Positions 50,797 to 59,941 of a DNA stretch of 64,000 nucleotides are shown here, piece after piece (positions within the stretch are counted from its first letter, which is position 1; the number at the start of each line of letters is the position of its first letter). The notes under the pieces are model-generated. The model saw nothing but the letters and a program-made list of their open reading frames with translations, did not search any database and was not told where the DNA came from. A program made the position numbers and the translations under genes. Source of the DNA: Clostridiales bacterium GWF2_38_85 (GTDB taxonomy: Bacteria > Bacillota > Clostridia > Oscillospirales > CAG-382); the NCBI GenBank assembly GCA_001797275.1, contig MGOY01000025.1, positions 1 through 64,000 on the forward strand. The letters are read 5' to 3'.

Positions 50797-51618
50797 ATGA
50801 AAAAACCGGTTGCAATACAGCTTTATTCGGTACGCGAGCAGTGCGAGAAAGATTTTCCCGGCACACTTACAGAACTGAAAAGAATGGGATATAACGGTGT
50901 TGAGTTTGCAGGCCTTTACGGCTACACCGCAAAAGAAGTCAAGGTACTGCTCAAGGATATCGGACTTACTCCCATTTCCGCACACGTTTCCTACGAGGAC
51001 ATGACAACAAAAACCGAACAGATGATATCTGACTACTCTGAAATCGGTGTAAAATACATCGGCATACCTTACCTTGTTGAAGAGCATAGACCGGGCGGTG
51101 CAAAATACGCTGAAACAATCGCAAGCATGAAGGAGTTGTCAACATTGCTTAAAGCAAAGGGTATCCAGCTTCTCTACCACAACCACGACTTCGAGTTCAC
51201 AAAAATTGATGGCAAATATATGCTTGACATACTCTACACTGACCTTTCAAAGGACGAACTTCAGACAGAGCTTGACCTCTGTTGGGTTGCTGTCGGCGGT
51301 GAGAATCCTGCAAATTATCTCAGAAAATACAGTGGTCGCGCTCCGGTTGTCCACTTCAAGGATTTTTACATAGAAGGTCAAACCGGTGCTAAGCTCTATG
51401 ATTTGATAGGCATTGACGACAATAAACCAGCTGATAAAAGCACCTTCGAATATAGACCAATCGGTACGGGACTTCAGGACATCGGCGCAATGCTGAAGGC
51501 TGTCGATGATGCTGGTTGCGAATGGATCATCATTGAACAGGATGAACCGACAGCATCAAAACCCTACTCACGTTTGGAATGTGCAGAGATAAGCATAATA
51601 AATCTGAAAAAATATTAA
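50797..51618 (+). CDS. Sugar phosphate isomerase/epimerase-like TIM-barrel protein
   Basis: A 273-residue xylose isomerase-like TIM barrel. VAIQLYSVREQCEKDF opens the protein as in the IolE/hydroxypyruvate-isomerase-like group. Likely metal ligands: Glu in FAGLYGY/LYHNHDFEF region, Asp in LQTELDLCWVAVGG, His in VVHFKDFY, and Glu in WIIIEQDEP near the end. The substrate is a sugar or sugar acid, unknown. First gene of an operon with a phosphoesterase and a GH31 enzyme, so it probably feeds on the same glycan. Confidence 0.85.
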   Translation: MKKPVAIQLYSVREQCEKDFPGTLTELKRMGYNGVEFAGLYGYTAKEVKVLLKDIGLTPISAHVSYEDMTTKTEQMISDYSEIGVKYIGIPYLVEEHRPGGAKYAETIASMKELSTLLKAKGIQLLYHNHDFEFTKIDGKYMLDILYTDLSKDELQTELDLCWVAVGGENPANYLRKYSGRAPVVHFKDFYIEGQTGAKLYDLIGIDDNKPADKSTFEYRPIGTGLQDIGAMLKAVDDAGCEWIIIEQDEPTASKPYSRLECAEISIINLKKY

Positions 51619-51634
51619 TTTTTTCAGATATTCG

Positions 51635-51680
51635 AGTTTTATGCTTCATGGCATCCAGCATATCCATGAAGCATAAAACA
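51635..51680 (+). repeat. Family 3 element, copy 6: perfect inverted repeat between operon genes
   Basis: GTTTTATGCTTCATGG (51636-51651) and its exact complement (51664-51679) form a perfect 16-bp stem with a 12-nt loop. The outer half is identical to the stem of copy 5 at 50694. It lies between the isomerase and phosphoesterase genes, and may act as an RNA stability or processing signal. Confidence 0.7.
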
Positions 51681-51718
51681 TCGGCATTCTGTTATTTATG
51701 AAAGGATTTATAATATAT

Positions 51719-52744
51719 ATGCTTAGCGAAAACCTATACCTGAAAAGACCTCTCGTATTCAGAGCAGACGGCAGCTTTAAAATAATGCTGTTCTCAGACC
51801 TTCACGGTGTACCAAATCATGATCCCCGCCTTAAAAGAGGCATAACTGAAATGGTTAAAGCTCAAAAACCCGACTTAGTATTCCTGAACGGCGACCAGAT
51901 GTATGGGCTTGAGACTGTTGAGCAGGTTAAAAACTATCTGACTGATATTACGGAAGTGCTTGAGAAAAATCAAATTCCGTGGGCGCATGTCTATGGCAAC
52001 CATGATTCCGAAGCCGGACTCTGCAAGGAAGAACAACAGAAAATCTATGAAAGCTTCGATTATTGTATCTCGAAAAGAGGGCCGGTTGATATACACGGTG
52101 TCGGAAATTTTGTTCTTCCAATCAAATCAAGCAAAGATGGCACGATAAAATTCAACATTTGGGGCATTGATTCGCTCCAGTACATAAACGCATATGATGA
52201 GGAATTCAATGTCTCTGCCACAAACGGTTATAGGTCTGTGCTGCCAAAGCATTTTTCAAACGGCACCTACTACGATACAATCCGTTTCGACCAGATAATG
52301 TGGTATTATAACAGCTCTAAGGAGTTTGAAGTCTATAACAAAGCGAAAATACCTGCGCTTATGTTCTTTCACATAGCAATCCCGGAGCATATGCTGATTT
52401 ACATGAACCCTGTCGAAACGGCAATGAACGGAGCATTCAACGAGAATGTTTGCTGTCCTGAGCTTAACAGCGGCTTGTTCAGCGCGGCCGTTCAGAGAGG
52501 CGATGTCAGGGGTATTTATGTCGGTCACGATCACAACAACACCTACGACGGCATCTACTGTGGTGTGCATCTCGGCTTCGACAGCGCAATGGGCTTCAAC
52601 AGCTACGGTATGTCGGGTGAAACACAGACAGAACAGTCAAGCTGCCGCGGCTGCAGGGTTTTTGAGCTGAACGAACAAAATCCGGCGGACTATAAAACCT
52701 ATATGTTAAGAGTAGTCGATTTTATTGATGTTGAAAGGATTTAA
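51719..52744 (+). CDS. Metallophosphoesterase (calcineurin-like)
   Basis: A 341-residue calcineurin-like phosphoesterase. Metal motifs are in order: LFSDLHG (DxH), FLNGDQMYG (GDxx), YGNHDSEAG (GNHD), FFHIAIPE (H) and VGHDHNNT (GHxH). Likely two-metal enzyme without signal peptide, acting on a phosphorylated substrate in the cytoplasm. The start is ATG 51719 with AAAGGA upstream; a longer frame has no better RBS. The next gene starts 1 bp after the stop codon. Context points to sugar phosphate metabolism. Confidence 0.87.
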   Translation: MLSENLYLKRPLVFRADGSFKIMLFSDLHGVPNHDPRLKRGITEMVKAQKPDLVFLNGDQMYGLETVEQVKNYLTDITEVLEKNQIPWAHVYGNHDSEAGLCKEEQQKIYESFDYCISKRGPVDIHGVGNFVLPIKSSKDGTIKFNIWGIDSLQYINAYDEEFNVSATNGYRSVLPKHFSNGTYYDTIRFDQIMWYYNSSKEFEVYNKAKIPALMFFHIAIPEHMLIYMNPVETAMNGAFNENVCCPELNSGLFSAAVQRGDVRGIYVGHDHNNTYDGIYCGVHLGFDSAMGFNSYGMSGETQTEQSSCRGCRVFELNEQNPADYKTYMLRVVDFIDVERI

Positions 52745-52745
52745 T

Positions 52746-54830
52746 ATGAGAGTAGCCAACGGAGTATACAGATGCACCTTCGGAAAACCCGAAGCATTGA
52801 CTGCCGAAAAATTCATCAAGGCGGAAGCAAAGCTTGACAAGATAAATAAATTGTCTGACCTACCCTCACCATTTGGTGTGAATGCAGAAAAAATTGAATA
52901 TGAGCAGAATAAAGAAGGAACAATCCTGACACTGCCTATGCTTGATACTGAGAATATATACGGCTTCGGACTGCAAATGAAAAGCGTCATCCATACCGCA
53001 CGCAAGAAATTTTTGCGTACCAACGCCGATCCGAAATCCGACGCAGGTGACAGCCATGCACCTGTTCCCTTCTATGTTTCAACCTTTGACGACAAAACCG
53101 CATACGGACTGTTAATTGAAACAGCAAGATACACAACCTTCTACTGCGGCAGCAGTAAAAAGCTGAACAAAGGTAAAACCGAAGTCGAAGCGAGCGGCTT
53201 CGAACAGGAAAGCGCAACCGAAACCTTTTATATCGGTCAGAAAAAGAAAAATATGCAGATGGTTATCAGTATTGAGAAGGTTGAAGGCTGCGACATCATC
53301 CTGTTCACCGGCGAAACGCCCGACGAAGTCTGCCGCAAGTACATCCTGTACTCCGGTGGTGGCTGTATGCCTCCTCTCTACGGTATGGGTGTCTGGTATA
53401 GAATGGACATGTACTTTAAACAGGAGGAAATCCTGAAGAGTGCAAAAAAGATGAAGGAAGACAATATGCCTGTGTCTATCATCGGACTTGAACCCGGCTG
53501 GCAAACAATGGCTTATTCCTGCTCGTTCAAGTTCAATACCGACCGCTACCCCGATCCCGACAGGATGCTTGAAGAAATGACCGAAATGGGCTACAAGATG
53601 AACCTCTGGGAGCATGCATTCACGCATCCGGCCAGCCCGATTTACAAGGCTCTTCTGCCATATGCGGGCGATTACGAGGTATGGGGCGGTCTTGTACCTG
53701 ATTTTGCAACTAAAGAAGCAAGAGGAATTTTTGGCAAATATCATAAAGAAACACTGATTGACAAAGGCTTTTCAGGCTTCAAGCTCGACGAGTGCGACGG
53801 CTCTGACCTGACCGGTGGCTGGACATACCCAAATATGGCACAGTTCCCATCCGGACTGAACGGTGAACAGATGCACAGCATACTGCCACAGCTTTATCAA
53901 CAGACAATGATTGAGCAGTTCCGTGAAAAAGGTATAAGAACACTCGGTGAGGTTCGTGCGCAGTTCAGCTATGCAGCACCCTATCCGTTCGTGCTGTACA
54001 GCGACCTTTACGGGCATGATGATTTCATTCGTGCGCTCATCAATATGGGATTTACCGGACTTCTGTTCTCTCCCGAAATCAGGGAAGCGGCAAGCAAGGA
54101 CGATCTGTACAGACGAATCCTGTCGGGTGTGTTCTCTATAAAGCTTGAGTTCAACATCTTCTATATGAAAAATCCACCCTGGTTTAACCATGTTATAAAA
54201 GAAAATAATAACGGTGTTGCTGACAAGGATGTTTCCGAAATCACAGACAAATGCAGAGAGCTGCTCAACATCAAAATGAAGCTGGTGCCATACCTTTACA
54301 CTGCATTCCACAGATATTACACCGACGGAATACATCCGTTCCGCTCGCTTCGCAGCATATACCCCGAGATTGCAGCTCAGGAAACAGTCGAGGGTTGCGC
54401 TTTGGGCAACGACATCATCGTCTATCCGTTGACTGTCGCACAGAACAAGGTGAAAATCTACCTGCCCAAAGGGCAATGGTATGAATTTTTCACCAATGAG
54501 CTATTTGAAGGCGGAAAACAGTATGAGCTTGAGTATGCGTCAAACAGAATACCTGTGTTCGTGAAGGCAGGAACAATCCTGCCGATGCTCGAAAACACAA
54601 TGCTTGACCTGAACAAGGATATGATGGAGATCACACCGTATATCTATCCGAATAAATCGGGTAACGCAAAATGTGAGCTGTACGAGGACGACGGTATCAG
54701 CTACGGCTACGAGAACGGTGAGTACAACATCTATAAACTCACCTACAAGGACGGCGGTCTCAGGATTGACAAAAAAGGCAAATACAACGGCAAAAAAGCA
54801 GTGTTCTCAACGTATAAGGTTGTAAAGTAA
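52746..54830 (+). CDS. Glycoside hydrolase family 31 enzyme
   Basis: A 694-residue GH31 protein: N-terminal beta-sandwich (to about 200), TIM barrel (about 215-530) and C-terminal beta domains. GIGVWYRMD-like (YGMGVWYRMDMYF) opens the barrel. GFSGFKLDECDGSD holds the candidate nucleophile Asp. The acid/base region FVLYSDLYGHDDF follows. Members hydrolyse alpha-glucosides, alpha-xylosides or sulfoquinovosides; the substrate is not evident. No signal peptide, so it acts in the cytoplasm on imported oligosaccharide. Last gene of the operon; starts 1 bp after the phosphoesterase with AAAGGA. Confidence 0.88.
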   Translation: MRVANGVYRCTFGKPEALTAEKFIKAEAKLDKINKLSDLPSPFGVNAEKIEYEQNKEGTILTLPMLDTENIYGFGLQMKSVIHTARKKFLRTNADPKSDAGDSHAPVPFYVSTFDDKTAYGLLIETARYTTFYCGSSKKLNKGKTEVEASGFEQESATETFYIGQKKKNMQMVISIEKVEGCDIILFTGETPDEVCRKYILYSGGGCMPPLYGMGVWYRMDMYFKQEEILKSAKKMKEDNMPVSIIGLEPGWQTMAYSCSFKFNTDRYPDPDRMLEEMTEMGYKMNLWEHAFTHPASPIYKALLPYAGDYEVWGGLVPDFATKEARGIFGKYHKETLIDKGFSGFKLDECDGSDLTGGWTYPNMAQFPSGLNGEQMHSILPQLYQQTMIEQFREKGIRTLGEVRAQFSYAAPYPFVLYSDLYGHDDFIRALINMGFTGLLFSPEIREAASKDDLYRRILSGVFSIKLEFNIFYMKNPPWFNHVIKENNNGVADKDVSEITDKCRELLNIKMKLVPYLYTAFHRYYTDGIHPFRSLRSIYPEIAAQETVEGCALGNDIIVYPLTVAQNKVKIYLPKGQWYEFFTNELFEGGKQYELEYASNRIPVFVKAGTILPMLENTMLDLNKDMMEITPYIYPNKSGNAKCELYEDDGISYGYENGEYNIYKLTYKDGGLRIDKKGKYNGKKAVFSTYKVVK

Positions 54831-54870
54831 ATAATTATATAACATATTCCGAATTTTGTCAAATAAAAAA

Positions 54871-54888
54871 GGCGGATATATGTCCGCC
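54871..54888 (-). terminator. Terminator between convergent GH31 and asd genes
   Basis: GGCGGA (54871-54876) and TCCGCC (54883-54888) form a GC-rich hairpin. Ten bases of A-rich DNA on the left make a good U-tract for the minus-strand asd transcript (CCGCCTTTTTTATTT on that strand). Confidence 0.75.
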
Positions 54889-54956
54889 CTTATAACATGT
54901 TATGTTTACGCTGAGAGCAAGCCCCGGCCCAACATTAATTATTCATTATTTGCTAT

Positions 54957-56024
54957 TTAATACAAATATCCTTCTTTGTATAACAGCTCTGCAATCAGGA
55001 CTGCGCCGCCGGCAGCTCCCCTGAGTGTATTATGCGACAGACCGATGAATTTGCAGTCGAATAAGTTGTCTTCTCTCAGACGGCCAACACTGATTGCCAT
55101 TCCGCCTTCAAGCTCACGGTCAAGCTTTGTCTGAGGACGGTTATCCTCTTCAAAGTAATGGATAAACTGTTTCGGAGCCGATGGGAGGTCAACACCCTTG
55201 AAATCTACCCAGCATGCTTTGATTTCGTCCATGCTTGGCTTTTTGTCTACAAATTTAACGAACACTGCCGCAAGGTGACCGTCGGAAACAGGAACACGAA
55301 TGCATTGTGCTGTGATTACAGGTGTTGTTGCAGCCTTTATCTCGCCGTCTTTTATTTCGCCCCAAATCTTCAGCGGTTCTTTTTCACTCTTCTCTTCCTC
55401 GCCACCGATGTATGGGATTACATTGTCGATCATCTCAGGAAATTCCTTGAAGGTCTTGCCTGCGCCTGAAATAGCCTGATATGTGCAGACAGCAACTTCC
55501 TTGACACCAAACTTGAGTAGAACTTGGAGAGCAGGAACATAGCTCTGAATTGAGCAGTTTGGTTTTACAGCGATGAAGCCTTTTTTTGTTCCAAGTCGTT
55601 TCTTTTGTGAATCGATTATAGCAAGGTGTTGAGGATTAATTTCGGGGATAACCATTGGGACATCGGAAGTCCAGCGGTTAGCTGAGTTGTTTGAAACAAC
55701 AGGGATTTCCGCTTTTGCATAGGTTTCCTCAAGCTTTTTGATCTCGTACTTCTTCATATCAACTGCACAGAAAACAAAGTCGCAGTTCGCTTTTACTGTT
55801 TCGAGATCTGCCGCATCATATACCATCATAGCTTTGACAGCTTCGGGTATTTCTGTTGTCAGCTTCCATCTGCCCTCGATAGCTTCCGCATAGGGTTTAC
55901 CTGCACTGCGGCTGCTTGCTGCAAGGAATGAAAGTTCAAAATACGGATGGTTCTGTAACAGCAATATAAAACGCTGCCCGACCATACCTGTTGCTCCGAC
56001 TACGCCGGCACGGATTTTTTTCAT
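54957..56024 (-). CDS. asd: Aspartate-semialdehyde dehydrogenase, archaeal/yeast-type
   Basis: The enzyme reduces aspartyl phosphate to the semialdehyde for lysine, diaminopimelate, threonine and methionine synthesis. VVGATGMVGQRFILLLQNHP is the NADP motif; VKPNCSIQSYVPAL carries the catalytic Cys and IRVPVSDGHLAAVFV the His. The 355 residues, the LAASSRSAGKPYAEA segment and the C-terminal GLSHNTLRGAAGG match the archaeal/yeast HOM2-like type rather than the usual bacterial one. A GGAG stands before the ATG. Followed downstream by a terminator; an acetyltransferase gene lies 19 bp upstream. Confidence 0.93.
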   Translation of the reverse strand: MKKIRAGVVGATGMVGQRFILLLQNHPYFELSFLAASSRSAGKPYAEAIEGRWKLTTEIPEAVKAMMVYDAADLETVKANCDFVFCAVDMKKYEIKKLEETYAKAEIPVVSNNSANRWTSDVPMVIPEINPQHLAIIDSQKKRLGTKKGFIAVKPNCSIQSYVPALQVLLKFGVKEVAVCTYQAISGAGKTFKEFPEMIDNVIPYIGGEEEKSEKEPLKIWGEIKDGEIKAATTPVITAQCIRVPVSDGHLAAVFVKFVDKKPSMDEIKACWVDFKGVDLPSAPKQFIHYFEEDNRPQTKLDRELEGGMAISVGRLREDNLFDCKFIGLSHNTLRGAAGGAVLIAELLYKEGYLY

Positions 56025-56043
56025 ATATATGTTTCTCCTATTA

Positions 56044-56517
56044 TCAAATTAATTCTTTATATATACCCGGTGAACTATCCTCAATGACAGTCGCACCGCA
56101 ACACTTCTTGTAGTACTCAACAGGACCTGCTGAACCGATGATTGCATAACCGTAGCCCTCGTCACGCATTGCCTCAAAACAACGCATCAGAAGCGCACTG
56201 CCGATGCCTTTATTGCGATAAGTGGGATCAACGCCGGTCGGCCCGAAGAAGTCCCTGTATGTACAATCATAGCCGGCAAACCCGATTATCTTCTTTTCTT
56301 TTACATCATATGCAATGAAGCAGGAAACGGGGAATCTGGTGAAGGCGGTTTCGATTTCATTTGCCCAACCATCCGAGAAGGTTGCTCTTGCGAAAGCACT
56401 GACTTTCGCTTTGTTGGGTGTCATCGGGCGTATAATCCTGATTCCTTCATCCTCAACCTTTTTATACAACTCACTGTTGTCTCCGATATTGTACAGCTTA
56501 ACTAACATATCAGGCAT
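56044..56517 (-). CDS. GNAT-family N-acetyltransferase
   Basis: A 157-residue single GNAT domain. DPTYRNKGIGSALLMRCFEA is the acetyl-CoA loop (RxxGxG/A) and GFAGYDCTYRDFFGPTGV is the preceding strand. SAGPVEYYKKCCG marks the C-terminal strand. AGGAGG stands 7 nt before the ATG. Substrate unknown. It lies 19 bp upstream of asd and is probably in the same transcript. Confidence 0.88.
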   Translation of the reverse strand: MPDMLVKLYNIGDNSELYKKVEDEGIRIIRPMTPNKAKVSAFARATFSDGWANEIETAFTRFPVSCFIAYDVKEKKIIGFAGYDCTYRDFFGPTGVDPTYRNKGIGSALLMRCFEAMRDEGYGYAIIGSAGPVEYYKKCCGATVIEDSSPGIYKELI

Positions 56518-56627
56518 GATTGTGCCTCCTAAAATATCGTTTTTTGTCGGGACAGAAGTGTTACCATCCCCTAAATTGTTTTACGGAACGAGTTAACACA
56601 GTCTGTCTGTATTGCAAATTATTATAT

Positions 56628-56658
56628 TTGCGGGGACAGCATTATGCTATCCCCGCAA
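56628..56658 (-). terminator. Near-perfect GC-rich palindrome after ftsZ
   Basis: TTGCGGGGA (56628-56636) and TCCCCGCAA (56650-56658), together with AGCAT/ATGCT in the centre, form a 31-nt palindrome with a single c/a mismatch. On the minus strand it is followed by ATATAATAATTT. It is the likely terminator of the ftsZ transcript. Confidence 0.75.
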
Positions 56659-56670
56659 CTTATTTGAAAA

Positions 56671-56719
56671 ATATAAAACTAATAATTGAATTATCTTATT
56701 AATTTGTTAGTTTAATATT
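56671..56719. repeat. Family 1 element remnant, copy D
   Basis: Only the two ends remain: ATATAAAACTAATAATTGAA plus three bases (56671-56693) and the near complement TAATTTGTTAGTTTAATATT (56700-56719). The middle of the family 1 element is deleted. It lies 6 bp from the ftsZ stop codon. Confidence 0.65.
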
Positions 56720-56725
56720 GTAATA

Positions 56726-57841
56726 TTAGCGAGTTGTGCTTTCTGTTCTGCGATTTTTATTAAGCATTTCAATAATTGCGTTGATATCCTCTTCGCCTTG
56801 TTCTGTTGCAGGAGCCTGTTCGCTCTTCTTTTCGTCTGTCTTTGCAGCTGCCGGAGCTTGTCTCTTAATTTCTGTATTGCGTTTGTCAATATCAAAGCCA
56901 GTAGCAATAACAGTGATGTGCATCTCGTCTTCGAGTGTGTTGTCAAAGGTTGCACCGAAGATGAAGGTTGCATCCGGATGAGCTTCGTTGGAGATCATGT
57001 TTGCAGCTGTATCGATTTCTTCAAGTCCGACATCAGGAGAAGCGGTAATGCTTACAACAATACCCTTAGCGCCTGTGATGTTGGTTTCGAGAAGCGGGCT
57101 GGACATAGCAAGCTTAGCAGCCATTTCAGCCTTATCCTTGCCTTTTGCGGTACCAACACCCATGTGAGCAAGCCCTGCGTTGTTCATCACAGCAGTTATA
57201 TCTGCAAAGTCAAGGTTGATGTATCCGTCAACGGTGATAAGCTCACAGATGCTCTGGACACCGCGTCTGAGAACATCATCTGCTTCGAGGAACGCGTTGA
57301 GAAAGGTAATCTTTTTATCTGTAAGCAGTTTTAATCTTTCGTTCGGGATAACAAGCAGAGAGTCAACATACTCACGAAGCTTCTTTATACCTTCGTCAGC
57401 TTGTGCTGCACGTCTTTTCCCTTCGAACGAGAACGGCTTTGTAACAACAGCAACTGTAAGGATTCCGAGTTCCTTCGCAATCTTAGCTATAATAGGAGCT
57501 GCACCTGTTCCGGTACCGCCACCCATACCTGCGGTTAGAAATACCATATCTGCGCCTTTTAGCGCTGCGGTTATGTCTTCTTCAGACTCCATAGCAGCTC
57601 TTTCGCCAAGCTCAGGGTTGCTTCCTGCACCGTGACCTTTTGTTATTCTTTCGCCGATTTGTATTTTCAAAGGTGCATTTGATTTAACTAATATAGCTTT
57701 ATCGGTGTTTATGTTGATAAATTCGACACCCTGTACATTAGCGTCAAGCATTCTGTTAACAGCATTTCCACCACCGCCACCAATGCCCACTACTTTAATA
57801 TTAACAGCAATATCTGATACGTTTGTAAATTCCATTGGCAT
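56726..57841 (-). CDS. ftsZ: Cell division protein FtsZ
   Basis: The tubulin-like GTPase that builds the division ring. [16 protein letters not shown] is the first nucleotide loop, the tubulin signature is [13 protein letters not shown] (about residues 103-115) and [13 protein letters not shown] continues the T7-loop region. The C-terminal linker and tail ([19 protein letters not shown]) end with a short conserved peptide that binds FtsA-like partners. The start is ATG 57841 with GGGAGG upstream; an in-frame GTG lies further back. 371 residues. ftsA is absent from the neighbourhood. Confidence 0.97.
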   Translation of the reverse strand: MPMEFTNVSDIAVNIKVVGIGGGGGNAVNRMLDANVQGVEFININTDKAILVKSNAPLKIQIGERITKGHGAGSNPELGERAAMESEEDITAALKGADMVFLTAGMGGGTGTGAAPIIAKIAKELGILTVAVVTKPFSFEGKRRAAQADEGIKKLREYVDSLLVIPNERLKLLTDKKITFLNAFLEADDVLRRGVQSICELITVDGYINLDFADITAVMNNAGLAHMGVGTAKGKDKAEMAAKLAMSSPLLETNITGAKGIVVSITASPDVGLEEIDTAANMISNEAHPDATFIFGATFDNTLEDEMHITVIATGFDIDKRNTEIKRQAPAAAKTDEKKSEQAPATEQGEEDINAIIEMLNKNRRTESTTR

Positions 57842-57964
57842 TATATTTCCTCCCACATAAAATAAATACTTCTTCTTATATAATAATAAATTTTTTTGTT
57901 AAATGCAAGTGTTTTTCGAATTATTTTCGATATTTTTAGAAATATCACAACATTTCTCCCAAAT

Positions 57965-58774
57965 CTATGTTGTTTTCTCAAGAACACCTTCTTTAAAGGA
58001 ACCTCGTGCAATATTGGAAACGTCAATTCGACCGCTTTGGTCTTCGTACAACTCGTCTATTATTTTGCCTAAAAATCTGATTTTTAAATCGCAATTTTGA
58101 ATATCTCCGAGGTATATTATAAATCTGTTCTCATATCTCAGCCAAATATCGAAACGCGACGAAACGTCGACTTCAGTTATTCTGCCGCTTTCGAAGTTGC
58201 TAATGATAGTTTTATTCAGTATTTTAAGGACGTCCAAGGTTGCTTCATCCCTGAATACAATATATTTGCCGACAACACATTTCTTTATGTTTGTTGATAC
58301 AAGCTCGGGAAGTTGATTGACCATTTCTCTGTTGCCTGTCATCTCAAGTACAAGAAGGTCTTCGGACAACAGGAAGTATTCGCTGTTCAGTTCGATATAC
58401 ATTGATGCGTTCTTCTCAACAACCGAAAGCTCAAGCGTTGAAGGTAGTTTGCGTGTTATTTCAAGCGATGTTATATAGGGTAGCTCGCTTTTCACCGTAT
58501 TTTCGACATCTGCAGTGAAGAAATTATACATGTTGTCGCCCTTCTCAACCGGAAGTGCTTCAATAATCTGTTCAGCCGAGTATCGTTGATTTCCTTCGGT
58601 AGTTATATTTCTGATTTTAAGCAGCACAAGGAAGACAAGAGAAAAGAACACAACATTGACAAAAACAACCAAAGAAACATAAAAAACTCTTCGTCTTAGC
58701 TTTTTATGATCTCTTTGCCGTCTGATAATCTCGTTGGACACAAGCTTACGTTTATATTTTAATCGATCAGCCAT
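57965..58774 (-). CDS. ftsQ: Cell division protein FtsQ/DivIB
   Basis: A 269-residue single-pass membrane protein. A basic cytoplasmic part (about 1-30, with KKLRRRVFY) precedes a membrane helix (about 31-53, VSLVVFVNVVFFSLVFLVLL). A POTRA domain follows (about 55-125, NITTEGNQRYSAEQIIEAL) and then a beta domain with LPYITSLEITRKLPSTLELSV. It links the division ring to the synthetic enzymes. Between murG (upstream) and ftsZ. Confidence 0.9.
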   Translation of the reverse strand: MADRLKYKRKLVSNEIIRRQRDHKKLRRRVFYVSLVVFVNVVFFSLVFLVLLKIRNITTEGNQRYSAEQIIEALPVEKGDNMYNFFTADVENTVKSELPYITSLEITRKLPSTLELSVVEKNASMYIELNSEYFLLSEDLLVLEMTGNREMVNQLPELVSTNIKKCVVGKYIVFRDEATLDVLKILNKTIISNFESGRITEVDVSSRFDIWLRYENRFIIYLGDIQNCDLKIRFLGKIIDELYEDQSGRIDVSNIARGSFKEGVLEKTT

Positions 58775-58816
58775 TTATATGTCATCCCTTCCGAAGATTG
58801 AGTAATATCTGCTTGT

Positions 58817-59935
58817 CTATTTCAATGCCTGTTTAATTTCCTGATATATTTTTGTATCAGCATCGGATGCTGAGAACTTTCTGATATTTTTGCTGAACAG
58901 CATCCTCTTTTCGCTGTCATTGATCAGCTGCTTAACTGTTTCGGCAAGTTTTTCTGCATCGCATTCACTTTCACGGTATACGATTGCAGCCTTCGCATCT
59001 GCAAGTACTGCTGCATTCTTGTATTGGTGATCCTCAGCAACATATGGTGAGGGGATCAGAATGGCAGGTTTGCCCAGATAAGCAAGCTCGGCAAGAGTTA
59101 TCGCACCTGCCCTGCCTATAACAAGGTCGGCTGCTGCCATTCTGATCGGCATATCGTAAATATATTCGCAGATTTCGACTCTCGGATTGTTCATCAGCTT
59201 TTTTTCTTCTGCGAATGCTTTGAACTTCTCCCAACCGATTGAACCGGTTGCATGGATATGATACACATTGTCTGTTTTCGAAGTGGTTTCCATCATACCG
59301 ATGCAGTATTTGTTAATTGCATCTGCACCCATGCTGCCGCCGTATGAGAGTATATAGAATGAATCAAGAGGAATACCGAGCATTCTTCTGGCTTCTTCAC
59401 TGCTGTAAATAAATTTATCTGTTTTAACAGGGTTGCCTGTAAAAACTATTCTGTCCTGAAGTTCGGGTGCGAAGTATTTTCTGCTCTCCTCAAAGCTGAT
59501 ACATATACGCGAAGCATATTTTGAAAGCATCTTTGTTGTTACGCCGGGGAACGCATTCTGCTCATGTATAACAACGGGTATACCTGCTTTCCCTGCTGCT
59601 TTTATCGCTGCCCAGCTGACAAATCCGCCTGTACCGAAAGCAATATCGGGTTTGAATTCTTTTATGTACTTTTTTGCAGTCATAACCGAAGTGACGGCTT
59701 TTATTGCCGCATCAATATTTTTCATTGACAGATTTCTTTGAAAGCCTCTGACCTTTACAAATTTTATATTATACCCTTCGTTCGGTACTAATTTTGCTTC
59801 AATTCTATCTTCGGTTCCGATGAAGAGGATTTCTGAATTTTTATTAAGTGATTTTATTTTATTTGCAACCGCAAGCGCAGGATTGACATGACCACCGGTT
59901 CCGCCGCCGCTGATTATTATTCTCAAAGGATTCAC
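58817..59935 (-). CDS. murG: UDP-GlcNAc:lipid I N-acetylglucosaminyltransferase MurG
   Basis: MurG makes lipid II at the inner face of the membrane. The glycine-rich loop IISGGGTGGHVNPALAVA opens the protein, SYGGSMGADAINKYC lies between the two Rossmann domains, and VIGRAGAITLAELAYLGKPA carries the UDP-GlcNAc contact. Length of 372 is normal. It lies 6 bp after ftsW and 42 bp before ftsQ. Confidence 0.96.
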   Translation of the reverse strand: MNPLRIIISGGGTGGHVNPALAVANKIKSLNKNSEILFIGTEDRIEAKLVPNEGYNIKFVKVRGFQRNLSMKNIDAAIKAVTSVMTAKKYIKEFKPDIAFGTGGFVSWAAIKAAGKAGIPVVIHEQNAFPGVTTKMLSKYASRICISFEESRKYFAPELQDRIVFTGNPVKTDKFIYSSEEARRMLGIPLDSFYILSYGGSMGADAINKYCIGMMETTSKTDNVYHIHATGSIGWEKFKAFAEEKKLMNNPRVEICEYIYDMPIRMAAADLVIGRAGAITLAELAYLGKPAILIPSPYVAEDHQYKNAAVLADAKAAIVYRESECDAEKLAETVKQLINDSEKRMLFSKNIRKFSASDADTKIYQEIKQALK

Positions 59936-59941
59936 CCTTTC

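Noticed and set aside
53112-53744. 210-codon minus-strand frame inside the GH31 gene
   Set aside because: Antisense shadow of a gene with clear GH31 motifs; no RBS.
53772-54476. 234-codon minus-strand frame inside the GH31 gene
   Set aside because: Antisense shadow with no recognisable domain.
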